From contig NZ_BBXE01000014.1 in the NCBI RefSeq assembly GCF_001570565.1, positions 186,001 to 250,000 on the forward strand: 64,000 bases of DNA, in the 5' to 3' direction. The notes beneath the pieces are model-generated. The model saw only the letters and a list, made by a program, of their open reading frames with translations, made no database searches and had not been told where the DNA came from. Both the position numbers and the translations under genes were made by a program. Shown one piece after another: positions 55,960 through 64,000 of the stretch. The stretch's first letter is position 1, and each line of letters opens with the position of its first letter. Origin of the DNA: Herbidospora yilanensis (GTDB lineage Bacteria; Actinomycetota; Actinomycetes; Streptosporangiales; Streptosporangiaceae).

Positions 55960-57123
55960 ATGTCGCTGATACGGCTGTCGGACGAACAGATCGAGTTGCG
56001 TGACCGGGCGAAAACCTTCGTCGACGACGTGCTGATTCCACGGGAGGAGTCGGCCGAACGGGCCGGTGGGCGACTGCCCTCCTCCGACGTCACCGAGATC
56101 ATGAAAGCCGCCCTCGCGGCGCGGCTCAACGGCGGGCGGCACGCCGTCGAACACGGCGGGCAGGGGTGGTCGGCCACCGACTACGTCGTGGTGCACGAAC
56201 AGTTCGGCCGCAACACCAACGGATTGTGGTGGTGGGTCCCCGACGCCTACAACGTCCTGTCGGCCGGCACGCCCGACCAGATCTCCCGCTACCTGCGCCC
56301 CGCCCTGCGCGGCGAGGGATGGGTCTCCTACGCGGTGACCGAGGAGTATGCGGGCTCCGACCCGTCGGCCATCTCGACCGTCGCGGAACGGGTCGGCGAC
56401 CGGTGGCGGCTCGACGGCGAAAAATGGTTCGTGACCAGCGGAGACGTGGCGGCCGTCCACATCGTGGTGGCCCTGGCCGAAGACGCCGGGCCGACGTTGT
56501 TCCTGGTGGACGCCGAGGCCGACGGGGTCGAATACCTCGACGACCCGCCCTTCACCCACTCCTTCCCCCACGGGCACCCGACGCTGCACCTGAACGGCGT
56601 GCTGGTCGGCGACGACGCCGTGCTCGGCGGGCTGGGTCAGGCCGACGCGCTCCAGCGGAACTGGTTCGTGGAGGAACGGCTGGGCATCGCCGCCCACTGC
56701 GTCGGCGCGATGACCCGGCTGCTGGACGAGGCCGTGGCCTGGGCCTGTGAGCGGGAACAGGGCGGCGCGCGGCTCATCGACCACCAAGGCGTGGCCTTCC
56801 CGCTGGCCGACTCGGCGGCCGACGCCGCCGCCGCGCGGCTTCTCGTGTACGAGGTGGCGGCGCTTGCCGATTCGGGGGCCGACCGGAAGGTGGTGCACGC
56901 GAAGGCGTCGCTGGCGAAGCTGTTCGCGTCGGAGGCGGCGTGGCGGTGTGCGGACCGGGCGGTGCAGACCTTTGGCGGGCGGGGGTACATGCGGACGAAC
57001 GTGGCCGAACGGTTCCTTCGGGAACTGCGGGTCGACCGGATCTGGGAGGGGACGAGCGAGATCCAGCGGCTGATCATCACGCGGTCGATGGAGCGGCGAG
57101 GAGTCCGGCAGGTGATCGCCTAG
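55960..57123 (+). CDS. acyl-CoA dehydrogenase family protein
   Basis: A 387-aa FAD enzyme of the ACAD superfamily. Domains follow the normal order: N-terminal helices (SDEQIELRDRAKTFVDDVL), the mid beta domain (VSYAVTEEYAGSDPSAISTV), and the C-terminal helical domain with AVQTFGGRGYMRTNVAERFL and the catalytic Glu in IWEGTSEIQ. Substrate specificity is unknown, but co-regulation with the acyl-CoA synthetase suggests an acid is first activated to its CoA ester and then desaturated here. The ATG follows GGGGAG. It is convergent with the orphan permease gene; the 101-bp gap shows no clear hairpin. Confidence 0.9.
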   Translation: MSLIRLSDEQIELRDRAKTFVDDVLIPREESAERAGGRLPSSDVTEIMKAALAARLNGGRHAVEHGGQGWSATDYVVVHEQFGRNTNGLWWWVPDAYNVLSAGTPDQISRYLRPALRGEGWVSYAVTEEYAGSDPSAISTVAERVGDRWRLDGEKWFVTSGDVAAVHIVVALAEDAGPTLFLVDAEADGVEYLDDPPFTHSFPHGHPTLHLNGVLVGDDAVLGGLGQADALQRNWFVEERLGIAAHCVGAMTRLLDEAVAWACEREQGGARLIDHQGVAFPLADSAADAAAARLLVYEVAALADSGADRKVVHAKASLAKLFASEAAWRCADRAVQTFGGRGYMRTNVAERFLRELRVDRIWEGTSEIQRLIITRSMERRGVRQVIA

Positions 57124-57224
57124 CGGCCCCGCGCTCTCTCCTCGACAGGTGGCGCCGACTGCCGCCTGACCACGAAGTCTGCGATTTTCTGGCGGGTCAG
57201 CGGCATGTGATGGAGTGCAGCCTC

Positions 57225-58055
57225 TTACCGGCCGCGCAGGTGAGCGGGGATGCCGTCCTGTCGGGGCATTCGGCGTTGCATCAGCCAGCCCAGCAGCAAC
57301 GCCGCTAGTGAGGTCAGCATCAGCAGCGCCGCGAGTGCGTTCAGCGCGGGTGTGGGCGCGTTTCGTACGGCGCTGTAAAGCTTGATGGGGACGGTCACCG
57401 ACGACGCGTCGGGGGACAGGAACGCCGAAATGACGAAGTCGTCCATCGACGACGCGAAGACGATCATCGCGCCGGCGAACACGGCGGGGGTCAGCAAGGG
57501 GAGCAGGATCAACCGGACGGCGTTAAGGCGGCCGCAGCCGAGGTCGCGGGCCGCCTCCTCGTAGTCGGTGCCGATCGACGCGAGCCGGGAGCGGACGATC
57601 ACCACGACGTACGAGACCGAGAACGTCACGTGACCGAGGATCTGGGCCGGTTGGCCCAGCGGCACGAACAGATAGAGGTTGGTGAAGACCAGGTACAGCG
57701 CCGAGCTCAGAACGATCTCCGGGGTGGCCAGGGGCATCAGGGTCAGGCCGCCGACCGCGCGGCCCGTCCGGCCCCGCCAGCGTGCTAGGCCGAGGGCGGT
57801 CGCGACCCCGAGCGGGGTGGCGATCAGCGTCGTGAGACCGGCGACCGTCAGGCTGTTGACCAGGGCCAGTCGTAAGGACGGGTCTTCGGCCACCGAACCG
57901 GACGAGCCGAAGTACCACTGCAGGGAGAAACCTTGCCAGGTGCTGCGGGAGCGGCCGTCGTTGAAGGAGAACTGGATCGCCACCAGGATCGGCACCGCCG
58001 ACCACACGACATAGGCCCACGTCACCGACGCAAGCACCCACGGACGTCGTCTCAT
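57225..58055 (-). CDS. orphan ABC transporter permease (PotC-like)
   Basis: A 276-aa permease with six membrane helices. It has the binding-protein-dependent EAA loop (DYEEAARDLGCGRLNAVRLI) and the PotC-type MDDFVISAFLSPD. It would form part of a spermidine/putrescine or similar importer, but no ATPase, second permease or binding protein lies beside it, which is unusual. GGAGAGGAG precedes the ATG. A short frame upstream ends in ATGA on its start, as if another gene once preceded it. Confidence 0.85.
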   Translation of the reverse strand: MRRRPWVLASVTWAYVVWSAVPILVAIQFSFNDGRSRSTWQGFSLQWYFGSSGSVAEDPSLRLALVNSLTVAGLTTLIATPLGVATALGLARWRGRTGRAVGGLTLMPLATPEIVLSSALYLVFTNLYLFVPLGQPAQILGHVTFSVSYVVVIVRSRLASIGTDYEEAARDLGCGRLNAVRLILLPLLTPAVFAGAMIVFASSMDDFVISAFLSPDASSVTVPIKLYSAVRNAPTPALNALAALLMLTSLAALLLGWLMQRRMPRQDGIPAHLRGR

Positions 58056-58141
58056 GCGATCTCCTCTCCGGCCAGAGTCACGTATTGCACTGCCGGAGTG
58101 TCGAGCGCAAGACGTGAATGACCGAATTCGATTCCGGACAT
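58052..58141 (-). CDS. possible 29-aa ORF overlapping the permease start
   Basis: The frame begins MSGIEFGHSRLALDTPAV and ends ...GEEIA at a stop that overlaps the permease ATG (ATGA). There is no ribosome site before its ATG. It could be the 3' remnant of a lost upstream transporter gene or a coupling leader peptide. It may also be chance. Confidence 0.25.
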   Translation of the reverse strand: MSGIEFGHSRLALDTPAVQYVTLAGEEIA

Positions 58142-58342
58142 TCGGGCACGTCCGTTACAGACGCTTCATTGGGTGTGACTCTGATCACATCCAAGTCGAT
58201 CTCGACGGCATTGACGTCCATACATAACTACACGTGTGGGCGTTGTGACCTATGTCGGAGATTGTCCTCCTTTATCTCCGCCTTATTCCCATAAATGATC
58301 ACGCTGGCATCTAACGGGCCTGGTGATGCGGGGGAGTGTCGC
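58142..58342. promoter_or_regulatory. AT-rich intergenic region before the RHS gene
   Basis: This region between the permease and the RHS gene is markedly AT-richer than the rest of the window. It holds the palindrome ACACGTGT (58230-58237) and a hairpin CGGAGAT/ATCTCCG (58256-58280, 7-bp stem, 11-nt loop). No promoter could be placed with confidence. A GGGGGAG ribosome site lies six bases before GTG 58343. Confidence 0.45.
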
Positions 58343-61300
58343 GTGGTCAGAAGACGGGGCAGAGTCGTCGGTACGGCATTGGCGATCGTGGCGTCGGTGT
58401 TCGTCTCCACAGTTGGCATACCGGGTGGGCTGGTCGCGCCGGCTGCGGCGGCTGAGCTTCCGGAAGCCGAGAAGGAACCCTCCGTCAATGGAAACCCCGT
58501 CCCGGTGGGGCCAGAGGTGAAGGGCGCCGAGGACGTGCCACCCCCGCCCAAGCCACCCGCTCCCATCTGGCCCGAAGCCGGAACAGCCGAGATCGTCGTC
58601 CCCGCGGGCGCCCCGCAGGTGGCCGCCTCCGGTCTGCCGGTGAAGATCGGTGCGCCCAAGCTCTCGTCGGCCGCCGCGCAGATGCGGTCCGAGGTCGTGG
58701 CCGCGCCCGCAAAGGTCCGGGTCGAGAACCTCGGCCAGGCCGTCGCGGCGAAGATCGGCGGACACGGCATGGCCATGCGGATCAGTCGCGCCGATGGGCT
58801 GCGGGGCGAGGCTCCGGTCGCGGTAACCGTCGACTATTCGAAGTTCCGGAACACCTCCTCTTCCCATCTGGCCCTCGTCGAGCAGCCGTCCTGCGTGCTT
58901 GTGACCCTCACCGAGGAATGCTGGAAGAAGGTCGGCAAGGAGCGCCGTCACCTCCCCGTGGTGAACGACACCAAGGCGGGCACCCTGACGGCCGAGGTGG
59001 CGGCAGGTGCGGGCGAGTCGGTGATCATGGTCGCGCAGGTGGCAGCCGCCACCGACGGATCGACCGGCGGTTCCTTTGAGGCGACCGACCTGAAGCCGTC
59101 GGGCACTTGGCAGGTCGGCCCGTCCGGCGGCGCCTTCACGTACTCCTATCCGATCGCAGTGCCGCCGGCGCCGGCAGGTGAAGGCCCCAAGGTTTCGCTC
59201 GACTACTCCTCCTCCACCGTCGACGGGCTGAGCACCTCGACCAACAACCAGTCGTCGGTCGTGGGTACCGGCTGGGACCTCGGTATCGGCTTCATCGAGC
59301 AGGAGTTCGAGGCGTGCGGCGACGATCGCTGCTGGGGGCCGGCCGACCCGGGCGATTTCTCCTACTCCAAGCTGACCCTGTCGCTCGGCGGGCGCTCCAC
59401 GGGACTGGTCGAGGACTACTTCGGCTGGAAGACCGTGGAGGACTACGGGTGGAAGATCGAGAAGATCGAGGAGGGCGCCGAGTCGGAGATGCCCTACTGG
59501 CGTATCACCACACAGGATGGCACCACCTACCGGCTCGGCTACCGGCGTGACGCCAGCCTCCAGAACCCGTTCTTCGGCGACGATGTGGAAGAGCCGTGTA
59601 ACGAGGGTTACGCAGAGCCGGGCGACGAGGAATACGCCGAGGTCTGTTACGCCCCCTATCGGTGGATGCTCGACCAGGAGATCGACCCTCGCGGCAACGT
59701 GATGGACTACGAATATGAAATCGACTCCGACTTCTACTGCTCGATGCGCCTTTCCTTTGAGGACTGCTTTCAGGAATACGACCGCAGCGCCACCCTCACG
59801 TCGATCACGTACGGCTCCAACGTCAACCAGTGGCAGTCCAACCCGACGGCCCAAGTGCTCTTCGGATATGGCTCGAGGGAGTTCAACGGGAGCACGGACA
59901 TTCCGGACCCCGAAGAGGACCCCGGTTGTGGGGCCAATCCGATCTGTGGACAGGGCCCCACGTTCTTCACTGAGAAAAGACTGACCTCGATCACGACGCA
60001 GGTCCTCGGTTCGTCCAGCCCGGCCGATGTCATGCGCTATGACCTGACGCACCGCTGGATCACGAGCCCCGGCGGCTGGTACAACGTCCACCCGATGTTG
60101 TGGCTGGACAAGGTCCAGCAGACCGGGCGCGCGGGAAGCGCCCCCGAGATCTCGCTTCCCGCAGTGAAATTCGCCTCGATTCTGCTGGACAACCGGCGGA
60201 ACTACACCGCCGCCGAGGCTAACCGTTCGCAGATGCCGCGAATCAGCTCGGTCACCAACGAGATGGGCGGGCGGACCGACGTGACCTACGGTCAGCCGTC
60301 GGGCTGTGGCCTGACCACCGAGACCCCGGCCTCGATTCGTGACAACGGCGGTTACGACTGTTACTGGAAGCTGGAGTCGACCTATACCGATGCGAACGAC
60401 GTCTATCACGAGCTCGGCGGCGTCTGGAACAAATGGATGGTCACCAAAGTCGTGGACAAGGACCTGGTCGGCGGCTCGCCGGACCAAGTGACATCCTACG
60501 ATTACGTCGGCTCGCCCGGCTGGACCCTCCCCGATCTGCGTACCCGCGTCGGCGGCGCGTGGAAGAACGACGACTGGACCCGCTTCCGCGGCTACCCGAC
60601 CGTGCGCACGGTCAAGGGCGCCGGCACCGACCCGGCCGGCTACAGCGTCACCAGCTCGACCTTCTTCCGTGGTATGTACGAGGACCGCGTCGTCGGCAAC
60701 GGCCGGCGCCTGACCCAGATCGCCGACTTTGAGGGCAACTCCTACCCCGACCGTGACGTCCTTGCTGGTCGGCCCCTCATGGAACAGACCCTCCGGGTAC
60801 TGACCATGAACGGTTCCACCCCCGCCACGTTCGCGGAAGAGGAGGGGAAGCGGCACGAGTACGAGGTCATCGTCACCGGCGACGGGTACGAGGGCGAGGA
60901 GCCGTCCTTCGTAAACCAGACCAAAGAGGTCAGCCGGGAGAAGGTCAGCGCGGGCTGGCGGTACATCGACAAGGAGACGGTCTACGACGAGGACGCCCTG
61001 CCGGTCCAAGTCAACGACTTCGGCGAGCGCGGGGTCGCCTCCGACAACACCTGCACAGAGACCACGTACGCGAAGAACACCACCAACGGTGCGTGGATGA
61101 TCGCCTACCCGGCTTCCGAGACGCGTCGTAAGGGTGACGACTGTTCCGCGGGCGCTCTCCTGGGACGGGTCGTCAAGCTTTATGACGGCGCGACGAGCGA
61201 GAACGTGAACCGGCCCACGGCGGGCCTGCCCACGCAGACCCGCGAGTACACCAGCGCTACGGCCTTCACCACTACCAAGGCCACCTACGATGGCTACGGT

Positions 61301-64000
61301 CGGCCGACTTCGTCGACCGACCAGTTGAACAAGACGACCACCACCACCTACACCCCCGCCTTCGACTGGCCGACCGGCGGTGTCAGAGTCACCAATCCGC
61401 TTGGCCACACCACCACGACCTGGGAGAATCCCGAATTCGGTCAACCGGTCGGCTTGCGTGACCAAGCCGGTCACGACACCAACATCGACTACGACCCTCT
61501 CGGCCGGACCATCGCTCTCTTCAGCCCTGCCCAGCCCAAGACCGGTGGGGTGGCAGCGGCCACGGTGGCGTACACGATTCCGGTCGACGGTTCCGGCGTG
61601 GTGAATGGTCCCGCGCGCACGGCGGTGTCGAAGATCCAGGCGGCGAACACATATCGCATCGTTTACACCTACGACGACGGTCTCGGCCGCACCCGCGAGA
61701 CTCAGGTGGCGTCCCCTGCGGGCGGCCGGATCGTCAACGCGACCATCTATGACGCCCGTGGCCTGACTTCTGCCACCAGCGGCGCCGCGCACAACAGCGC
61801 CGCACCCGGGAGCGGGCTGCTCAACGCTGCGATGACGGCACTGCCACAGTGGAACAAGCAGACCTATGACGGCGTCGGCCGCGTGGTGGTCTCCGCGGAC
61901 ATGACGGGTTCGAGCGAACTGCGGCGCACCACCACGAACTACTTCGGCGACAAGACCGAGGTCATCCCGCCCGTCGGGGGCAAGACCGTCAGCTACACCG
62001 ACGTTGAGGACAGGGTGACCAAGATTGAGGAGTGGCTCACGGGCGTCGGCACCACCCCGGCCGCCCTCCAAGGGCCAGCGGCGACCAGAACCGGCGCTGG
62101 CCGCACTCTCTTGGCCGACCGCACGACCGCCGACTCCCTGACCTTCCGCAACTCCGATGGAACCCTCACCACGGAGTTCTCCTCGGGACCGGCCCGCGTC
62201 AAGCAGGCCGACGGCACCTGGGCGGACATCGACACGACGCTGGTCGAGGCCGGTGGAGTGCTCAGGCCGAAGGTCGCCGCCGCGACCGTCGAGATCTCCG
62301 CAGGCGGGAAGGGCACACTGGCCCGCCTCGAAGGAGGCAAGGGGGAGAAATTCGCTCTCGAATGGCTCAGCACGCTGCCGAAGCCGCAGGTCAAGGACAA
62401 CGTCGCGACCTACGTCGACGCGGCGGGGCCTGACGCCGATGTGGTGGTGACCGCGTTGAGCTCCGGATTCCGGCATGACGTGGTGCTGCGCAAGCCGCCG
62501 GCCGGGCCGGTGGAGTATCGCCTGCCGGTCGTCGCCGGGGGCATGACCCTGACGAAGTCTGCCAGGGGCGGCTTGGCGCTGGAGGACGCAGCCGGGAAGA
62601 CGGCCGCCTCCGCTCCCGCGCCGTTCATGTGGGATGCGAGCGGAGTTCGCGGCCGTACCGGAAAGATTTCGACGGAGATCGTCGACGAGGGCGGGCGGCA
62701 GGTGCTCGTGCTGCGACCCGACCCCGCGTTCCTCGCCGACAAGGCCACGGAGTACCCCGTTACCGTCGATCCCACGACAACCCTGCCTGTGGTCAGTGAC
62801 ACGTGGATCACCGACGACCAGGACGACACCGGGGCCGCGAACGACTCGGATCCGACCTTGATCGCGGGCACGGACGGCTTTGAGGGCCTGTTCATGCTCC
62901 CCTTCCGGGCTTACCTCAGCTTCAACACCTCAGAGCTGGTCGGCAGCACGGTTCAGTCGGCATCCCTGACCCTTGACAAGGAAGACGCGACCGGGTGCAG
63001 CGGCGGCATCCGGGCTCAGCGGATCACCGGTTCGTGGACCGTCCAGAATCTTACCTACCAATCACAGCCGGCGGTCACCACGACGGAGCAGGTCACGGGG
63101 ACGGAGTCGTCGTGTTCCGCCTCGGGCACCATGACCTGGAACGTCCTGCCGTTCGCGCAGGCGTGGGCCTCGGGCTCGGCCAACAACGGCGTCATGCTGC
63201 GCGGCGTCGATGAAAGCAACGTCAATGCGCTGTTCTTCCGGGAGTTTTCCTCCAACGAGTCGTTCGGCGGAACCCCGCCCTCCCTGTCGGTCACCTACAC
63301 CCCGCCGGGTTCCGCGCCGACCACGTCGCAGCTCGCCGTCGCTCCTTTCAGAACCGTTTCCGGTACGACCACCGCGACCTCCCTCACCCCCCAGCTCGCC
63401 GCCACGCTCAGCGACACCGTCACCGGCCCGTTGACGGGTGAGTTCCAGGTCGAGCACGACCCCTCTGTGCCCGCCCAGGGCTCAGGCCAGATCTGGTCCG
63501 GCAGTGTCTCGGGCGTTGCGGTGGGTGGTTCGGCCGCCGTCGTCCTGCCCGGTCTACAGCAGGGTTGGCTGGTCCGATGGCGGGTCCGGGCGGTCAACCC
63601 CGGCCAGTCGGGAAGCTCCTCCTGGTCGTCGTGGCAGACCTTGCGTATCGATCCGGGGGGTGCCCTGCAGTCGACGGTCGCGCCCCTTGCCCACTGGAAG
63701 TTCGACGGCAACGGCGGCGACGCGACCGGAACCCCGGGCCGCACCGCGACGCTGGGCGGCACGTCGTCGTGGACGACCGGCCTGCTCGGCGGTGCACTGG
63801 CCGCGACCGGAGGCGCCAACAGCGCCTCGACCACGGGCTCGGTGATGCGCACCGACCAGTCGTACACGATCTCGGCCTGGATGCGGGTCGAGAACGCCGG
63901 CCTGTACGAGCCGGTGCGGCAGAACGGCACCAACCGGTCCCAGTTCTCCCTGGGTACCACCGCCGCCGGCCAGCTCCAGATGCGGGTCAGCGCCAGCGAC
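58343..64000 (+). CDS. large secreted RHS/DNRLRE/LamG polymorphic-toxin-like protein (incomplete at window end)
   Basis: At least 1886 codons are open to the edge. The signal peptide is VRRRGRVVGTALAIVASVFV with cleavage near APAAAAE. Residues ~270-900 are SpvB/TcdB-like (VSLDYSSSTVDGLSTSTNNQ, GTGWDLGIGFI). RHS repeats follow at ~975-1190 (YDGYGRPTSSTDQLNKT, YDPLGRTIALF, YDDGLGRTRETQ). Then comes a second module that normally opens such proteins: SLTFRNSDGTLTTEFSSGP, a DNRLRE carbohydrate-binding-like region (WITDDQDD...LFMLPFRAYLSFNTS), an Fn3-like stretch, and a LamG domain start (LAHWKFDGNGGDATG). The toxin end, if any, lies beyond the window. The start is fixed by GGGGGAG six bases before GTG; ATG 58295 would add 16 residues. 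Base use is less GC-biased than neighbours, consistent with horizontal transfer. Confidence 0.85.
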   Translation, partial: MVRRRGRVVGTALAIVASVFVSTVGIPGGLVAPAAAAELPEAEKEPSVNGNPVPVGPEVKGAEDVPPPPKPPAPIWPEAGTAEIVVPAGAPQVAASGLPVKIGAPKLSSAAAQMRSEVVAAPAKVRVENLGQAVAAKIGGHGMAMRISRADGLRGEAPVAVTVDYSKFRNTSSSHLALVEQPSCVLVTLTEECWKKVGKERRHLPVVNDTKAGTLTAEVAAGAGESVIMVAQVAAATDGSTGGSFEATDLKPSGTWQVGPSGGAFTYSYPIAVPPAPAGEGPKVSLDYSSSTVDGLSTSTNNQSSVVGTGWDLGIGFIEQEFEACGDDRCWGPADPGDFSYSKLTLSLGGRSTGLVEDYFGWKTVEDYGWKIEKIEEGAESEMPYWRITTQDGTTYRLGYRRDASLQNPFFGDDVEEPCNEGYAEPGDEEYAEVCYAPYRWMLDQEIDPRGNVMDYEYEIDSDFYCSMRLSFEDCFQEYDRSATLTSITYGSNVNQWQSNPTAQVLFGYGSREFNGSTDIPDPEEDPGCGANPICGQGPTFFTEKRLTSITTQVLGSSSPADVMRYDLTHRWITSPGGWYNVHPMLWLDKVQQTGRAGSAPEISLPAVKFASILLDNRRNYTAAEANRSQMPRISSVTNEMGGRTDVTYGQPSGCGLTTETPASIRDNGGYDCYWKLESTYTDANDVYHELGGVWNKWMVTKVVDKDLVGGSPDQVTSYDYVGSPGWTLPDLRTRVGGAWKNDDWTRFRGYPTVRTVKGAGTDPAGYSVTSSTFFRGMYEDRVVGNGRRLTQIADFEGNSYPDRDVLAGRPLMEQTLRVLTMNGSTPATFAEEEGKRHEYEVIVTGDGYEGEEPSFVNQTKEVSREKVSAGWRYIDKETVYDEDALPVQVNDFGERGVASDNTCTETTYAKNTTNGAWMIAYPASETRRKGDDCSAGALLGRVVKLYDGATSENVNRPTAGLPTQTREYTSATAFTTTKATYDGYGRPTSSTDQLNKTTTTTYTPAFDWPTGGVRVTNPLGHTTTTWENPEFGQPVGLRDQAGHDTNIDYDPLGRTIALFSPAQPKTGGVAAATVAYTIPVDGSGVVNGPARTAVSKIQAANTYRIVYTYDDGLGRTRETQVASPAGGRIVNATIYDARGLTSATSGAAHNSAAPGSGLLNAAMTALPQWNKQTYDGVGRVVVSADMTGSSELRRTTTNYFGDKTEVIPPVGGKTVSYTDVEDRVTKIEEWLTGVGTTPAALQGPAATRTGAGRTLLADRTTADSLTFRNSDGTLTTEFSSGPARVKQADGTWADIDTTLVEAGGVLRPKVAAATVEISAGGKGTLARLEGGKGEKFALEWLSTLPKPQVKDNVATYVDAAGPDADVVVTALSSGFRHDVVLRKPPAGPVEYRLPVVAGGMTLTKSARGGLALEDAAGKTAASAPAPFMWDASGVRGRTGKISTEIVDEGGRQVLVLRPDPAFLADKATEYPVTVDPTTTLPVVSDTWITDDQDDTGAANDSDPTLIAGTDGFEGLFMLPFRAYLSFNTSELVGSTVQSASLTLDKEDATGCSGGIRAQRITGSWTVQNLTYQSQPAVTTTEQVTGTESSCSASGTMTWNVLPFAQAWASGSANNGVMLRGVDESNVNALFFREFSSNESFGGTPPSLSVTYTPPGSAPTTSQLAVAPFRTVSGTTTATSLTPQLAATLSDTVTGPLTGEFQVEHDPSVPAQGSGQIWSGSVSGVAVGGSAAVVLPGLQQGWLVRWRVRAVNPGQSGSSSWSSWQTLRIDPGGALQSTVAPLAHWKFDGNGGDATGTPGRTATLGGTSSWTTGLLGGALAATGGANSASTTGSVMRTDQSYTISAWMRVENAGLYEPVRQNGTNRSQFSLGTTAAGQLQMRVSASD

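Noticed and set aside
58283-62476. 1397-codon minus-strand frame opposite the RHS gene
   Set aside because: It has no start context or domain; the plus frame holds a signal peptide, SpvB and RHS repeats. The length is an effect of GC at third positions.

Overview
The window is GC-rich actinobacterial chromosome. Small overlaps between neighbouring genes (GTGA, TGATG, ATGA), many GTG starts, an MprAB-type two-component pair and a leucine-degradation operon with a fused biotin carboxylase/carrier subunit all point to an actinomycete. The MoxR/SWIM/DUF5682 cluster and the secreted RHS protein suggest Streptosporangiaceae (Nonomuraea, Microbispora, Streptosporangium or a relative), but this is inference from gene style and not a phylogeny. 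About 42 protein genes are supported. I saw no rRNA, tRNA, CRISPR array or insertion sequence.

Layout. 1-4.5 kb: 5' part of an aldehyde dehydrogenase, a GNAT acetyltransferase, a DUF985 cupin and a large ATP-dependent LuxR (LAL) regulator. 4.6-11.7 kb: a tightly overlapping five-gene operon (SWIM zinc finger, DUF5691, MoxR AAA+ ATPase, DUF5682, VWA protein) with no assigned function. 12-18.4 kb: MFS transporter, an enolase-superfamily protein that has lost its catalytic lysines, an LCP cell-wall ligase and two alpha/beta hydrolases. 18.5-25.6 kb: sbcD-sbcC and a fused 2-oxoacid dehydrogenase E1. 25.8-31.8 kb: a secreted repeat protein, a DrrAB-like ABC exporter with a beheaded PadR regulator, CorA, an M50 protease and an AlkZ-like protein. 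31.9-37.2 kb: a three-gene SMC-like module resembling MksFEB/Wadjet without the nuclease. 37.3-43.9 kb: TetR regulator, liu-type leucine catabolism operon and a Rieske lipoprotein. 44-48.3 kb: GNAT, a large SpoVT/sigma-like hypothetical, and psuK-psuG for pseudouridine breakdown. 48.4-53.1 kb: FAD oxidoreductase, MprAB-type two-component system, glycosyltransferase, ferritin-like protein. 53.1-57.1 kb: ADP-forming acyl-CoA synthetase, TetR and acyl-CoA dehydrogenase sharing an operator motif. 57.2-64 kb: an orphan PotC-like permease and a very large secreted RHS/DNRLRE/LamG protein that runs off the right edge.

Two features run through the whole window. At least thirteen genes have a -10-like hexamer only 6-8 nt before the start codon, indicating leaderless transcripts, and this pattern was used to choose several starts. 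Five convergent gene pairs overlap at their 3' ends. The best candidates for an undescribed system are the MoxR/VWA/DUF5682 operon and the SMC-like three-gene module.
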